Source: Pseudoxanthomonas broegbernensis (GTDB taxonomy: Bacteria > Pseudomonadota > Gammaproteobacteria > Xanthomonadales > Xanthomonadaceae). From it: DNA of 40,901 nt. Of this stretch, positions 40,501 through 40,901 are shown piece by piece. The position numbers and the translations under genes were made by a program. The stretch spans positions 1 to 40,901 of the forward strand of contig NZ_JACHGU010000013.1 in assembly GCF_014202435.1 (NCBI RefSeq). The letters run 5' to 3'. Numbering within the stretch: position 1 is the stretch's first letter; the number at the start of each line of letters is the position of its first letter. The notes below the pieces were generated by a model. It did not search any database and was not told the DNA's origin. It was given only the letters and a program-made list of their open reading frames with translations.

Positions 40501-40653
40501 GGACAGCACGCTGATCTGCGGCAGGCCCTGTTCCACGCCCCAGGTGTCGGACACGTAGTCGCGGAAGGGCTTGTCGGCGTCCAGCGCCACGGCCGGAAGG
40601 GCGACGGCGGCCCATGACGCCAGCAGCAGCCGGGCGCAGGCACGGGCGGCCAT
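37597..40653 (-). CDS. Propeller / Y_Y_Y sensor diguanylate cyclase (GGDEF)
   Basis: Makes cyclic di-GMP in response to an extracytoplasmic signal. 1018 residues from the ATG ending at 40653, which starts directly with a signal sequence (MAARACARLLLASWAAVALP). The ATG ending at 40737 adds 28 basic residues and is possible. About fourteen two-component-regulator propeller repeats follow (patterns like GYLWFGTQGGLARFDG, GRLWIGTSQGLLVL, GNLWLGSMIGGVTRLWDG), with KCCNGAGN near residue 640. A Y_Y_Y domain (LRYRLAGYEQAWHELD), one membrane helix (VFRLLLLTLLGGIPYLGYLWL), a short coiled coil and the cyclase come next. The active motif is intact (GGEEF, 890-894) and the inhibitory I-site RRGD is at 881-884. 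Lies downstream of serine ammonia-lyase on the same strand. Confidence 0.93.
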   Translation of the reverse strand: MAARACARLLLASWAAVALPAVALDADKPFRDYVSDTWGVEQGLPQISVLSIAQDPSGYLWFGTQGGLARFDGTRFFRYTQHDADALGSHVQALRADPGGRLWIGTSQGLLVLEQGRFRTLDPARAPDGPSGTFSVAALALDGDGRMLVGGPDGVYVAEGDRLAPLHALSGPALSLLPREDGLWIGGIGQVLRTEADGLHPLPLPTAARGAQVTALVETADGIWAGTSQGLFHLRDGAWRRLGGGEREAAAPVEALCADRDGNLWVATSGQLKRIRDGRIAERIEDAPAGNAIRALFEDRNGNLWLGSMIGGVTRLWDGWTRRLSVPEGLGNPVLWAIAGAPDGEIWVGGSDGVDAWSGGHFQRRVPGARLPHPEAYSLLAEADRTWIGTRAGAAVLRHGRVETPAALAPMRSAQINGIVRDRARRLWFATTQGLFMLPPGGGSPVHYTTQDGLGDVRVRLVHETGNGRILLGTYRGLYEWRDGRILPLGRQTGLIDDTMISAILELEDGRWVVGSTTGEDLRVFDGRRWHQIGRAQDLPTNVAFFLAQASGQLWVAGMRGIYRLPLEELDRAIADPGHRVAATMVINSGSDRPGGQQDKCCNGAGNSRGLLRDGRLWLPTRDGALLVDTAPAPAHVVEPAVQIERVQALGSWLLPDAGAPMALPVDARELKFEFTVPVFRPTHTPQLRYRLAGYEQAWHELDNPAMRMAAYSHLPPGRYTFEVADFSRAKPMASAARLELEIPPRLHETLVFRLLLLTLLGGIPYLGYLWLQRRHARQRTELELLVQERTRDLQAVNARLEAISFTDPLTGLHNRRYLSRQIPADLSFYERDAGYRDGTDALVFVLLDLDHFKSINDTHGHAAGDRVLEQLADVLGGLVRRGDYVARWGGEEFLLVFRPLPRGQLAQIGQRLCEQIANHDFDLGNGMCHRLTASIGLIECPLFPESPRLLGWEQLVTLADRALYRAKASGRNTWFAYRPIPGARPPSGMLAFEGDPWWLVDAGLLEMYGEDGPAAKE

Positions 40654-40810
40654 GCGCACGCGGGAAGCGCCGGCGTGCGACCGGGTCCGGCAGCGGATGG
40701 CGGGTGGAGCGTCGATCGGGATTTCCCCGTTCCCCATGATCTTCAGAATGAACCAAGGTCGGTAGCGGCGGGTCGGCCGCCAGCTTGAGTCGAATGGCCG
40801 CGCATGGCCC

Positions 40811-40901
40811 TCAGCACTCGATGACGTTGACGGCCAGTCCGCCGCGAGAGGTTTCCTTGTACTTGTCCTGCATGTCGCGTCCGGTTTCGCGCATGGTCTT
40901 G
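40811..40901 (-). CDS. sdaA: L-serine ammonia-lyase, C-terminal end (truncated by window)
   Basis: Only the last 29 codons are inside the window; they read K-T-M-R-E-T-G-R-D-M-Q-D-K-Y-K-E-T-S, then RGGLAVNVIEC and a stop. This is the characteristic end of the single-chain iron-sulfur L-serine dehydratase, which deaminates serine to pyruvate. The terminal cysteine is a conserved feature of the family. Nothing can be said about the rest of the gene. Confidence 0.88.
   Translation of the reverse strand, partial: KTMRETGRDMQDKYKETSRGGLAVNVIEC

Noticed and set aside
36115..40617. 1500-residue plus-strand open frame
   Set aside because: It overlaps hom in another frame and the whole GGDEF gene antisense; long open frames on the opposite strand are expected at this GC content.

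Overview
The window is about 40.9 kb of very GC-rich, densely packed chromosomal DNA. It looks like an ordinary core region from a member of the Xanthomonadaceae/Lysobacteraceae (Lysobacter, Luteimonas or Pseudoxanthomonas-like). The basis is the cpoB-queE-queC-tRNA-Lys order, the divergent tesA / ybbA-ybbP block, the met operon behind a SAM riboswitch, the xanthomonad-type propeller-GGDEF protein and the short dispersed palindromes between genes. The genus is an inference. No IS element, phage, CRISPR array, plasmid function or toxin-antitoxin pair was seen. The first ~130 bases are G/C homopolymer runs and are probably poor sequence at a contig edge; they destroy the start of the first gene.

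Layout. 1-3.1 kb: truncated cpoB (ybgF), queE, queC and tRNA-Lys(UUU). 3.4-10.2 kb: two convergent helicases, lhr (+) and recQ (-). 10.35-12.3 kb: mazG and a coupled YnfA-type membrane protein, a DUF962 (Mpo1-like) protein, and a convergent DUF486 membrane protein. 12.4-16.4 kb: ybbP and ybbA (-) divergent from the GDSL esterase tesA (+), with start codons only 22 bp apart. 16.6-22.4 kb: a two-component system (response regulator, histidine kinase) followed by a translationally coupled MacA/MacB-like tripartite efflux set in which MacB is split into an ATPase and a permease. The MacA-like adaptor has an unusual helical insertion. 22.4-24.4 kb: an unrecognised exported protein and the redox chaperone Hsp33. 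24.5-26.7 kb: mtgA, a GtrB-like glycosyltransferase and a CBS-pair protein. 26.8-31.2 kb (-): an AsmA-family protein, a hemolysin III/PAQR protein and prfC. 31.5-33.6 kb (-): a phytase-like propeller lipoprotein coupled to a DUF4124-M23 peptidase. 33.68-37.25 kb (+): a promoter with a perfect -35, a SAM-I riboswitch, then metX-metB-hom with overlapping start/stop codons. 37.6-40.7 kb (-): a large propeller-Y_Y_Y-GGDEF diguanylate cyclase. The last ~90 bases are the C-terminus of an L-serine ammonia-lyase.

How the parts work together. queE and queC make preQ0 for queuosine. metX, metB and hom supply homoserine, activate it and convert it to cystathionine, and the leader switches them off when SAM is plentiful. 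The two-component system probably controls the adjacent efflux genes (inferred from position). The most interesting non-coding items are the SAM riboswitch with its promoter, a family of REP-like palindromes with an arm-compensating substitution, three back-to-back stem-loops upstream of prfC, and a cluster of perfect palindromes between the response regulator and its kinase. The most interesting protein oddity is the duplicated helical motif inserted in the MacA-like adaptor. I did not find a convincing wholly new multi-gene system.
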